Of a DNA stretch of 64,000 nucleotides, positions 1 to 9,600 are shown piece by piece. The notes beneath the pieces are model-generated. The model was not told the DNA's origin. It worked only from the letters and a program-made list of their open reading frames with translations, and ran no database searches. Source of the DNA: Camelus bactrianus (lineage: Eukaryota > Chordata > Mammalia > Artiodactyla > Camelidae). Position 1 is the first letter of the stretch. Every line of letters starts with the position of its first letter. The translations under genes and the position numbers were made by a program. The stretch is from assembly GCF_048773025.1 (NCBI RefSeq), contig NC_133552.1, positions 22,869,001 through 22,933,000 of the forward strand. The letters are read 5' to 3'.

Positions 1-1289
1 GTGATATTGCTTTGTAAAGTACTATATACATTCGGTATTCTAAAATAAATGTTTGATCCTAGAATATTGGATTTTTGGTAAATGTCAGATTGGAATGGAA
101 AATAATATAATAATTTGTGACCGATTTAGGACATGAGTTGCATAATTTCTCATTTCTGTGCTTAGATACTTAAAGACACGCATTTCTGTTTTATCTTTTA
201 AGATTTCACACAAAGCTTTCCTTGTAAATGCAGCTGAATATTTACCTTTCTTAAACAATGCACTGTTGATGGACAGAAAAACTAGATATACTTATTGAAT
301 TTATGTAAAATACACCATCTTTAAAGTCTCAGTTATAAGTAACTCTAGTATCAAATTCAATATATGAAGAAAACTTAAATATATGCCCAAGAGATCTAGC
401 TGTATAATACATTTTTTTGGCTAGCTACATATTTTTATAAGTACCCTACTTCAATGATATTTGCTGATTATATTCCCAAGTAGCACTTACATTTCTGTTA
501 TTTTCTGCTAGAGATGTATTTGTCCATTTCTCTACACCCATTAACATCTTATGATTTTACATAAATTTTCTTCACTACTTCACCACAAAATAAATGCAAG
601 ATCATTCCACTGTTGTATCCCCACAATTCTATAATAATGATACTGTTGCTAAGATGATTCTCTTTCTCATAACTATGAGTCACTCTCAAATTTTCTGTTT
701 TGAGCAGGTTACTATAAACTGATGGAGAAACAGTTTATCACAAACTGTAATAGATGAGTGAAAATACTATAATTTAAAAATAACTACTCCTAAAATGTGT
801 AACTGTTACTTTAGGATGTGTTTCTTTTCTACCATTACAATCATTATTTTTGTTTGATTTTATAATTCTATGTATCAAGAAGCTGAAAAGTGTATGTCTT
901 CCTTTTCACTTATTTTTATGAGTCGGGAAGACACTGATCCTCTTTTAATGTCATTTCCTTTATATTTACAGGAAATGTTCATTTAGATCCTTTAAAAAGC
1001 ATTAGCTTCTGTGAAAAGTTAGTTGGAAACTTTAGGAATGAATTTTGCATTTTTATTTTCAATCGAATATATTGGACTAGACTGAAAAAGTGAGGGGCAA
1101 GAAAGGAAGCCAGGCAGTTCTTGGTGCTATGATTGATAATGCAAATTAGAACCTTGAGGAAACACTTGAGTTCTCTAAGTCTACCTTCATTTCATTTTTA
1201 TTTTTGTATGTGTACCTCTACTATTGGAAATGCACTAATAACCATTCCCACAGCTCATCTATAACTGTGCCACTCTGTGTAGTTTATCC
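1..1289. other. Unassigned AT-rich sequence, no gene seen
   Basis: No frame of useful length, no recognised repeat and no RNA gene. Composition is uniformly AT-rich with short A/T runs. Very old repeat remnants could be hidden here but I cannot identify any by eye. Confidence 0.5.
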
Positions 1290-1530
1290 CTCCGGTTCTT
1301 AAGACTCAAGTAATGCTTGACTTTCTTCAAGAAGCCCTCCTATGACCCAAGGGCTTCTAGAATGCACTGTGATTTTTTTTTCTGTTGTAGCATTGCTTCA
1401 ATCCATTCTAATAAATTATTTCGTTTCCTCCCATACCCATTAGACTATGAATATCTTGAGAGCAGGATTGTACCTTGTTTCTATACTCTTGTTTTTATCC
1501 TATCCATCTTTTCCAAACCCATGTTGTTAA
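1290..1530 (+). mobile_element. L2 LINE 3' end fragment
   Basis: The stretch follows the L2 3' region as remembered: a 'tcaagaagccctcctatgac' segment corresponding to the L2 'AGGAAGCCTTCCCTGA' block, then a 'gactatgaatatcttgagag' segment corresponding to the 'GACTGTAAGCTCCTTGAGGG' block before the L2 tail. Divergence is high, as expected for a relic older than the placental radiation. The 102-residue open frame here (1317-1625) is a chance frame in the relic. Confidence 0.7.
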
Positions 1531-1740
1531 GGATTCTGGAGGTCCATATATCTAACATAATTAATTTATTCAAGTTCACCATTCTTGTCTTCAGTAGCAT
1601 TTTGTTTTGCTGGTTTACTCCTTGAATTCCTTTCTTCTTTTGGATTCTCTTGTCACTAAGTTCTTCTGGTGTTCTTTTGCCATTTATCTCTTCTTACTTA
1701 TCTCCATTTTCTAATTCTTCCTTTTTCAAAAGATTACTGT

Positions 1741-1846
1741 TATTTCATTCATTAATTCAACATTTTACCAAACATTCTTCTAGGTCCTAAGGATTTAGAG
1801 GCACAAAATAATAATGAAAAGAAGAGTATCTTAGGACTTTATTCTA
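1741..1846 (-). mobile_element. L2 LINE 3' end, reverse orientation
   Basis: Reads 'ttcattaattcaac...ttctaggtcctaaggattta...ttattctag'. This matches the reverse complement of the L2 tail (TTCATTCAACAAAT..., TTCTAGGCGCTGGGGATA..., CTTACATTCTAG). It lies about 200 bp beyond an L2 end in the opposite orientation, so two separate insertions are likely. Confidence 0.55.
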
Positions 1847-3929
1847 GCCCCTGTATGCTAACTCTATCCCCAAACATCATTATTAGTGTTTTTGATTGCC
1901 AATTTGTTAAGGACTTTGGGACCAGATCCCAATTATGAAATTAAAATGGTCTACTTAAATTACTGTTAAATATTCCTGCATAGAAATCTCACAATAAATA
2001 TATCTAAATCTAAAATATTTTTTTCCAGATAACACTTTACCTCTTACAGGTAGAGTGGAATTGAGACAATTATTTATTACAAAAGAACTTTTTTACAAAA
2101 ACAAGCTTGAATTATATAGAAAGACTGTGTCATAATGAGAAGGACATTGAACTTGTGTTCTGGGTCTGACTCTGCAAGCTGTGTCAATAACTAACATGGA
2201 AACCCTGGAGACCTCTCAGAATTTTATTCTAATTGCCAGTAAAATAGTATACTTTCCTAAGATCCAGAAAGTTCTTGTTTCTGTGATTCTAAGGACAATA
2301 TGCTGCTATTGTAATGACATTTGGAAGAAGGATGAAAATGAAAGCACAGAAACTGTAACCCTAGATGGGCTTTTCCAAGGCTGCTCATCAGATGATCTTG
2401 ACTTTGCTTTGTTGCTTCCTCTTCCCTGTAGGTTGATCTTTTAACATATCCCCTCTTGAATTTCACACCTTTCCTCCACTCCAAACCCACTGAAATAAAA
2501 CATGGAGATATGACTTGATCATGCTCATGATTTTCAAGCATGGGTCCTATGGCTGAAAAAAGCTTTTAGAAGTTAATATGTCAGTTATTTTTATCTTCAT
2601 TTGATGTTGAAACTTATCAACACATAGACAAACTCTTTTTTAACAGCCAAAATTAAACTGACTTTGAATTTTGAGTGTTTCCTCAGAAATAACTATGCTG
2701 GAAACATTCAGCTCAATAGAGGTTTAGCAAATAAGTTGTTGTGACAGAAACAACCATATGTATATCAACTTTAGTAAGTCAAATATATGATAGGCTGGAT
2801 GGTCTAGCAGTGGTAGCCTCCAACATTAGTTTAAGAAGAAACGTATTGAATAGGAAGAAAGCAAGTATGAGAAGGGCAGGGGAAATTCAGCTGTAAAGAA
2901 AGTGGGGAATGGGATGAGTGAGTGGTTTAGAATCAGAAGAGCTGATAAACCGTGGAAGGGAGCTGGTCTTGGAGAGAATCACGCATGCCTGGTTCTAGTC
3001 CTCATCCTAGTGGGCACTCATCACTCTGAGTGCTCTGGCCAGATAGTTAGGATTTTATTTTGCCTTTAGAGATGTGCAGTCCTCTTGAAAACTACAACAT
3101 ATGCCTTTGTTACTATTTATATTTAGTTCCACTCTTGTTCCTTTATTTTTAATCTAAAGAATTAGAAAGTACTTTTCAGATTACTGTAGATAGAACAGTA
3201 AATGGAATCTGAGAATGATAATCAATGCTATTATAAATTCCATCTCGGAAAGACCATATTTCTATACAGTAAAAAGTTTATAGTTCTATGAAAACTATGG
3301 TGCAATCTGTTTTATTTTTTCTTGGTCTTTTTGATCAAAAGTAAATTTAAGAGTTTTTTTTTTTTTTTTCGCCATTGTTGATCTTATTTCATTTGACTTG
3401 GTCATTGTAAAAAGATAGCATTTGTACTTCTGGGAAGTCAAAAACTCTGATACATATTTTATATTGGTTTAGATGTGCTATTATGGATTGGTACAGTATA
3501 AAGTCTCATGATAAAGAGGGATTATATTAAAATATCAATTTTTTTACCATGCATATTCAATCAAATATACTTATTGGTTAATAATAAAAAGGGAAATATT
3601 TTAAGTACTTAAGAGTATCTAAGAAAGATTATATCTAGTAATTTCCTTCATGGAGATTTTATTCAAATAAAATAACATTACATAGAGAATTGATCATGCA
3701 AAAATTAAACATTCATATGCAATATTTAGGGGCTTCACCACTAAAAAGTATTTTGAAATAGGCAAATATTTGAGTGGTTTTAGACCTTCATTTATAAAAT
3801 GTATATGCCATGCTATTTTAAAAACAAAATGAATATTTCAGAAGATTATTTATAAATTCAGATGAAAGCTCTAAATACCTTATGGAAGGCTGAGAAGAAT
3901 GCAGGATTTGGAAAAAAGGAAAAATAAAT
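1847..3929. other. Unassigned sequence, no gene seen
   Basis: No supported gene. A weak MIR-like stretch lies near 2120-2200 but is too diverged to call. A poly-T run occurs at about 3353-3370. The overlapping frames at 2181-2541 on both strands do not resemble a known protein. Confidence 0.45.
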
Positions 3930-4060
3930 AGCCAGGGTTCTCATCATGGCTATTCCACTTGCTAGCTGAAGGGTTCTGAGAGGTTTATGGCCTTTCAGTT
4001 TCACGTTTGCTCATCTATTAAATTCTGATAATAAGAATGACACTAATCACACATTTTATT
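3930..4060 (+). mobile_element. MIR-type SINE relic
   Basis: The order matches the MIR core and 3' half: 'ccacttgctagctg' (MIR CCACTTACTAGCTG), a degenerate 'cctttcagtttcacgtttgctcatctat' (CCTCAGTTTCCTCATCTGT), then 'ctgataataagaatgacac' (GGATAATAATAGTACC). The tRNA-derived head is not recognisable. Confidence 0.65.
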
Positions 4061-4204
4061 TTATTTTGGGGTATTAACCATATTAGTATATTAGTATTAG
4101 TTACCCAAGCAATGTGAAAACATTAAAGAAATTTATCATAGTGAAAATTAGCATCATGTTCTTCCAATTTCTCAAAGTTCTCAAATCAAAATTGTCCCAT
4201 ATTC

Positions 4205-4221
4205 TTCTTCCATTGTGTTTT
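4205..4221. repeat. Target-site duplication, left copy
   Basis: ttcttccattgtgtttt, identical to 5135-5151. It defines the L1 insertion between the two copies. Confidence 0.93.
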
Positions 4222-5134
4222 TTTAAATTTTTTTAACATTTTTTATTGATTTATAATCATTTTACAATGTTGTGTCAAATTCCAGTGTTCAGCACAATTT
4301 TTCAGTTATTCATGGACATATACACACTCATTGTCACATTTTTTTCCCTGTGAGTTATCATAACATTTTGTGTGTATTTCCCTGTGCTATACAGTGTAGT
4401 CTATTCTACAATTTTGAAATCCCAGTCTATCCCTTCCCACCCTCCACCCCCCTGGTAACCACAAGTCTGTATTCTCTGTCTGTGAGTCTATTTCTGTCCT
4501 TTATTTACGCTTTGTTTTTGTTTGTTTGGTTTTGTTTTTGTTTTTTAGATTCCACATATGAGCGATCTCATATGGTATTTTTCTTTCTCTTTCTGGCTTA
4601 CTTCACTTAGAATGACATTCTCCAGGAGCATTCATGTTGCTGCAAATGGCATTATGTTGTCGGTTTTTATGGCTGAGTAGTATTCCATTGTATAAATATA
4701 CCACTTCTTCTTTATCCAGTCACCTGTTGATGGACATTTAGGCTGTTTCCATGTTTTGGCTATTGTAAATAGTGCTGCTATGAACATTGGGGTGCAGGTG
4801 TCATCCTGAAGTAGATTTCCTTCTGGATACAAGCCCAGGAGTGGGATTCCTGGGTCATACGGTAAGTCTATTCCTAGTCTTTTGAGGAATCTCCACACCG
4901 TTTTCCATAGTGGCTGCACCAAACTGCATTCCCACCAGCAGTGTAGGAGGGTTCCCCTTTCTCCACAGCCTCTCCAGCATTTGTCATTTGTGGATTTTTG
5001 AATGACGGCCATTCTGACTGGTGTGAGGTGATACCTCATTGTAGTTTTGATTTGCATTTCTCTGATAATTAGTGATATTGAGCATTTTTTCATGTGCTTT
5101 TTGATCATTTGTATGTCTTCCTTGGAGAATTGCT
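4222..5134 (-). mobile_element. Young 5'-truncated L1 (cetartiodactyl type) with 17-bp TSD
   Basis: Minus-strand L1 carrying the last part of ORF2 and the 3' UTR. The 3' end is at the left (the complement ends aatgttaaaaaaa). The insertion is bounded by a perfect 17-bp target duplication, ttcttccattgtgtttt, at 4205-4221 and 5135-5151. It is truncated at its 5' end inside ORF2. The exact duplication and a 158-codon open frame point to a fairly recent insertion. The plus-strand copy at 9.2 kb is about 97% identical over the shared part. Confidence 0.93.
4632..5108 (-). pseudogene. L1 ORF2 protein, C-terminal fragment
   Basis: A 158-residue open frame from the C-terminal third of L1 ORF2p. Diagnostic segments in order are [14 protein letters not shown], the Cys/His-rich [65 protein letters not shown] and [18 protein letters not shown]. 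Endonuclease and reverse transcriptase domains are absent because the element is 5' truncated. The frame ends after MPFAAT, where the 9.2 kb copy has Trp (TGG) and continues for about 27 more residues; here the codon is TGA. It is not a host gene, and the first Met is simply the first ATG in the fragment. Confidence 0.9.
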
Positions 5135-5151
5135 TTCTTCCATTGTGTTTT
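5135..5151. repeat. Target-site duplication, right copy
   Basis: Second copy of the 17-bp sequence at 4205-4221, directly at the truncated 5' edge of the L1. Confidence 0.93.
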
Positions 5152-6103
5152 ATAGCACTTTTTCTTTGCAGAAATTATCATACATAAGAATGAACACATC
5201 TTAGTGGTTTTGTGTAAGATGACAATGTTGGGTTTTCCTACTTACTTGCCTCCTCGGAATATTATCTGCACAACTATTTTTGTTTTGTCTTTAAACAGAA
5301 ATGGGAAAGCAAAAGTAATTTCCCACTTCTTTGTTAATCAGTGTGTAAATGCTAAATAATGCTTCCAAAATAGCCTTTTTTTTTCCCTGCTAAAAGCAGA
5401 AATAGTGGAAACAATAATTCTAGAAAATGTATGCCAGGTCTTCCAAGTACCAGATAATAAAGCTTTTAACTGTTATTTAACAAAAATATGGATATGTTTT
5501 CATTTTGCTTTGTATTTTAGGGTTTACAATTCCAATTTTATATCTTGAAGGTAATGTAATTTTTCATTTTCTGGAAAGAATCTCATCAGTTTATTGCATA
5601 CCCTGAAACCTTAATTAAAATATATGAAAGTTCTTCAGACAATGCACATTTTAAAAAGATTCTTTTAAAAAACCTACCTAGATACAAGTTATCTTACATG
5701 TATAAAGGTATTTTAATATATAATAATATATTTCCTATCTCATAACCAAAATGTCCAGTGACTGGAGTAGAGTAAGAAGTGAAAATATCTATATCTATAA
5801 AGACACATATATAATTGAGTGCACAGAATATATACTATATATGTATGTGATAGAAGGATTTATATGTAAAACAGCTAGTAATTTAACTTACCTCAGGTAG
5901 AAACAAATAGTAGCCCAGATCCTAAAAAGCAAGCCTAGCTAATTTGCTCTTGCAATCAGCCCTTACAAGTTTAAAGTCTTTGAAATGAACTCCGCTTACA
6001 TAAAGATTAATTACCTTGTTAAACTGTACTTATATTACATGTAAATATTAAGTCCTTCTTACTGCTAGTGATTTTTGTGCCCTCTGTAAGGCTTCAAGAA
6101 GGC
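5152..6103. other. Unassigned sequence, no gene seen
   Basis: AT-rich, no recognised repeat or open frame of note. Short TA-rich runs lie at 5715-5735 and 5800-5850. Confidence 0.45.
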
Positions 6104-6160
6104 ATTTTTTTTCCTGATTTGATCTAGTTATGAAACTGAATTTAAGAAGGTAATTAAAAA
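6104..6160 (+). repeat. Inverted repeat, left arm
   Basis: Its reverse complement recurs at 7113-7167. A 27-bp core running from ctgatttg to gaaactgaa (about 6114-6140) is perfect. Over about 46 bp there are three mismatches. No target duplication or known transposon terminus was found at the outer edges. Confidence 0.85.
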
Positions 6161-6546
6161 TATGTGTACCTAAGAAATTTAAGTTCTACCAGGCTAAACA
6201 GTTTGCATAATGTTTTGCAAAGCAAAGGAACTCGACATAATGAACTAGCCAACATAAAGTTAAAATTCTCTTGTGATGCTTTCCTTCTTGTTAAACGTCT
6301 TCCATGAGCTATAAAATCTGCTTAGAAGTTACTACATAAAACCCTAGAGGTGTTCTCATGACTGTGTCCTTGATGGTTAAAACTTCAAGAAAGACTAGAA
6401 GATGAAGGGATGGAAGAGTAGAAAGATACAAAACAAAATCCCTGAAGCCTGTTCCTCCTGAGATTTGGATAACAATTACGATGCATGCAATGGATTCAGA
6501 TACAAGCAAAAAGAATCAGAGATACCATAGAGAGTCTTTTTAAACC

Positions 6547-6684
6547 AAAAAAAGAAAAATAAAAAAGGAAGAAAGAGAAAGAAAAAGAAGAATGAAGGGA
6601 AGAAAGAAAAGGAAGGAAGGGAAGAAAGAAAAAGAAAGAAGGAAAGAAGAGAGATAGAAGGAGGGAGGAAGGAAAAACGAGGGG
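6547..6684 (+). repeat. Polypurine (GAAA/GGAA)n tract
   Basis: About 138 bp composed almost entirely of A and G on the plus strand, with only about four pyrimidines. Units of GAAA, GGAA and GGGA alternate irregularly. The 99-residue minus-strand frame over it (SFFF/LPFLPF-rich) is a translation artefact. Such mirror-like purine tracts can form triplex DNA. Confidence 0.9.
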
Positions 6685-6862
6685 TTTTCCTGGGTTTTCT
6701 TTTTGCTTACTAAAATACAAACATTTGCACTTCCTTAAAACTTCTAATGAGAAGTTGTTTCTGGACAAGTTGTTCCCAAAGCAAATAAAAGACACCCGTA
6801 TCAGAAAGCCTGGTATTCAGCCCTGTGCTGTTTAGTTGATGACTTTGTCAAGCAGGGGTTTC

Positions 6863-7700
6863 CGAGGTAAATATAATAACGTCCCTCACAAGAAACGTCG
6901 AGACAGGCTTAGGAAACACACACACAAACAGGGAGACAGAGATGCGCAGCCTTTTTTGTATTCTGATGCAGATGCGTGTGGATGCGGAAGAGCATACGAC
7001 GTGAGTGAGAAATACACACATATATGGGAGTAGCTGACGTCTGTATCGGCAGGTCTTTATATCATCTATGTAGATATATGTGTGTCTGATGTCTGTATCT
7101 CAAGTAAATGTCTTTTTAATTATCCTCTTAAGTTCAGTTTCATAACTAGATCAAATCAGAAAAAAATCTATATGGCAGAGAAACATGACGTGTTGAAAGC
7201 AGATGCCGGTTAAAATTACAAAATTGCCACTTGTGATTTCTATGTTCGGTTCAGCACCACATTGTTTTCTCTCAGTCAATGGCGTGTTGGTCTGGCTGTG
7301 AGCCCAGATCTCTCACATAATGATCAACCCGAGACTAGCACGGTACCATCTGGTAGCGTCTCAGGTAGGAATACATGAAAAATATCTACCAATTTATGCA
7401 TTTCATCCTGAAAGCGTAAGAATACAAACCAGGACCTGACATTCCTTCAGTCATGGAGTTCCTCGCAAATAAATGAAGGAGATAATGTTTTACTTAACTT
7501 TTTTGTAGAAGAGTGAAAAAATAAAATAAAATCTAGGGAACAGGTGCTGAAGGATGATTCCTTTCATGGTGGGAGAAATTTGAAAGTGGTCACACATTTT
7601 TCGTTATGGGGACTGCCTAACTAGTTACCCAGTTAAGGTGAGTGTCGGGAAAGAGGCAAGGCCACTGCTGGTCCAGGATGGCGGTGAATCTAAGAAAGTA
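6863..7700. promoter_or_regulatory. CpG-dense patch, possible regulatory element
   Basis: I count 11 CpG dinucleotides between 6863 and 7048 and about 12 more up to 7700, in a window where CpG is otherwise sparse. No known repeat or protein frame explains this. It could be a methylation-protected enhancer or orphan CpG island, or a sequence inserted recently enough not to have decayed. Function is inference only. Confidence 0.35.
7113..7167 (-). repeat. Inverted repeat, right arm
   Basis: Reverse complement of 6104-6160 (about 43 of 46 aligned bases in the core). The arms are separated by about 950 bp that includes the polypurine tract and the start of the CpG-dense patch. Confidence 0.85.
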
Positions 7701-9226
7701 TCATCAGGAGAGAAGTCATGATCTCTGACTTTGATTATATAGTAAAACAACGGAAAAATAACATTTTTCCTACTCAATTATTTATTTTATTTGTATATGG
7801 ATTTAGGCAGTTACATAACCTGCACGTGACTTTGTCTTTCTGTTATTTAGCAATATTACTAGGAATTGACTTATTTTTCTCATTTTACATAAGAGAAAGC
7901 CTGATACTATTGTGATGATATTTCCTTCTCATGTTCCATTCCTGTACACATCTCAGGTATTACATATTTGGTATTGGGATTTGCAGTAAGAAAGTATTCT
8001 TGTTAACTCTGCATATTGCTGGGATAACAGTCCACCTTATACGTCTGAATTCACCCCATTCATTGAAGATTTGAGCGTAACTGAGAAAATGAGTTTGACT
8101 CACAAAAGGTGGATTGTTTTCTTCATTTTTTGTTTCACTTTATTAATAAAGACGCCTTCATTAAGGATATTCATGAAGGTTTTTTTATGTTCTGCAAACT
8201 ACATGTAGCAACTAAAAATATTTGATGTGGCCAGTGGATAAGGAAAAAATATATGATCAAACAAAATCTTTTATGGTGATCTTACAAATACTTCTTTTGA
8301 CTATAATGTAAAAAATGTCCCCGATCTTATATTCTCTTTTTTAGAAAGGACACTGGGGTTTACAACATAGTCAACACCACATTACTCTGTTATAGGTTAA
8401 AAAAATGTTACAACTCTAGTCTTTCACCGTTTACTCTAATGAATTCCCTTGGAGGAAGCATGAGAGACCTCAGACAGAAATTCTTCTTATAGTAGGTCAT
8501 ATTATAGCAAGACTTCAGGGCACTTAGATATAAATTTTTTAGCTTATTGTCTCCTTTATTTGCCAAACTGAGGTGTTTTGAAAATGTAAAAAATTTTCTC
8601 AAAATTCATCGTAATACTGGTATTTTTCAGAGGTTGAATGAATCTTTGACCTTGGTGGAAACAATAGTCTAGATACAGTTCTCTCCATTCAAACTTTTCT
8701 TTAACTCCTCATTTTCCTAACTGATTTATACTGCTCACTGCTGCTCCCATCCATTGGGGCATTATATTTTGGATACAGACACCACCTAGAGAAATCTACT
8801 TCTCCATTTCTTACTTCATTGTTTTCTTCAGTTTTTCTAATGGACCACAGAGCTGGCAGATGGTGTCTTTGAATGCTAGATCAGAACACCAGATCACGGA
8901 AACTCAAACGTGACCTTTTATCATAAACTGGTAATAACATTCCATCAAAAAAGGATGAAATCTTAAGATTCAGTAAAAAGATATACCTAGTTTTAGTATA
9001 TGTTTAAGGATGTCTATATATAGATAAAAGCCACAAATAAATGCTTTATCCTTCTGAAAATACACAGGGGAGTTTGGTACTTGCAAAATACAAAAGTGCC
9101 AAAATTGAAGATTTACTTTTATTATAATTCCTATAAAGAGAGTACATCATTTTGTGGTTGCTGTTGATTGATTTGATTGTGAGTAATATTAAAACAGTGC
9201 TTTTCATATTATTATGTCATTAAATC
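7701..9226. other. Unassigned sequence, no gene seen
   Basis: No supported feature. Open frames of 60-65 codons at 7718 and 8408 have no recognisable motif and no conserved context. Confidence 0.45.
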
Positions 9227-9600
9227 TAGGTGACTGGATAAAGAGGATGTGGTATATTTATACAATGGAATACTACTCAGCCATAAAAACCGACAACATA
9301 ATGCCATCTGCAGCAACATGGATGCTCCTGGAGAATGTCATTGTAAGTGAAGTAAGCCAGAAAGAGAAAGAAAAATACCATATGAGATCGCTCATATGTG
9401 GAATCTAAAAAACAAAAACAAAAACAAACAAACAAAAACAAAGCGTAAATACAGGACAGAAATAGACTCACAGACAGAGAATACAGACTTGTGGTTACCG
9501 AGGGGTGGAGGGTGGGAAGGGATAGCCTGGGATTTCAAAAGAACACTGGAATTTGACACATTGTAAAATGATTATAAATCAATAAAAAATGTTAAAAAAA
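9227..9600 (+). mobile_element. Young 5'-truncated L1 with 3' UTR deletion
   Basis: Plus-strand 3' end of the same L1 subfamily as the 4.2-5.1 kb copy. It carries the last ORF2 codons ([16 protein letters not shown] to YHMRSLICGI), an A/C-rich CAAAAACAAA stretch, and a tail ending aatgttaaaaaaa. About ten mismatches over about 320 bp separate it from the other copy. Relative to that copy, roughly 130 bp of the 3' UTR is missing between 'gatttcaaaa' and 'gaacactgg'. I could not find a convincing target duplication. Confidence 0.92.

Noticed and set aside
6836-7033. 65-codon frame in the CpG-dense patch, rich in charged residues.
   Set aside because: No domain recognised and the composition reflects local CpG content; no upstream or downstream exon evidence.
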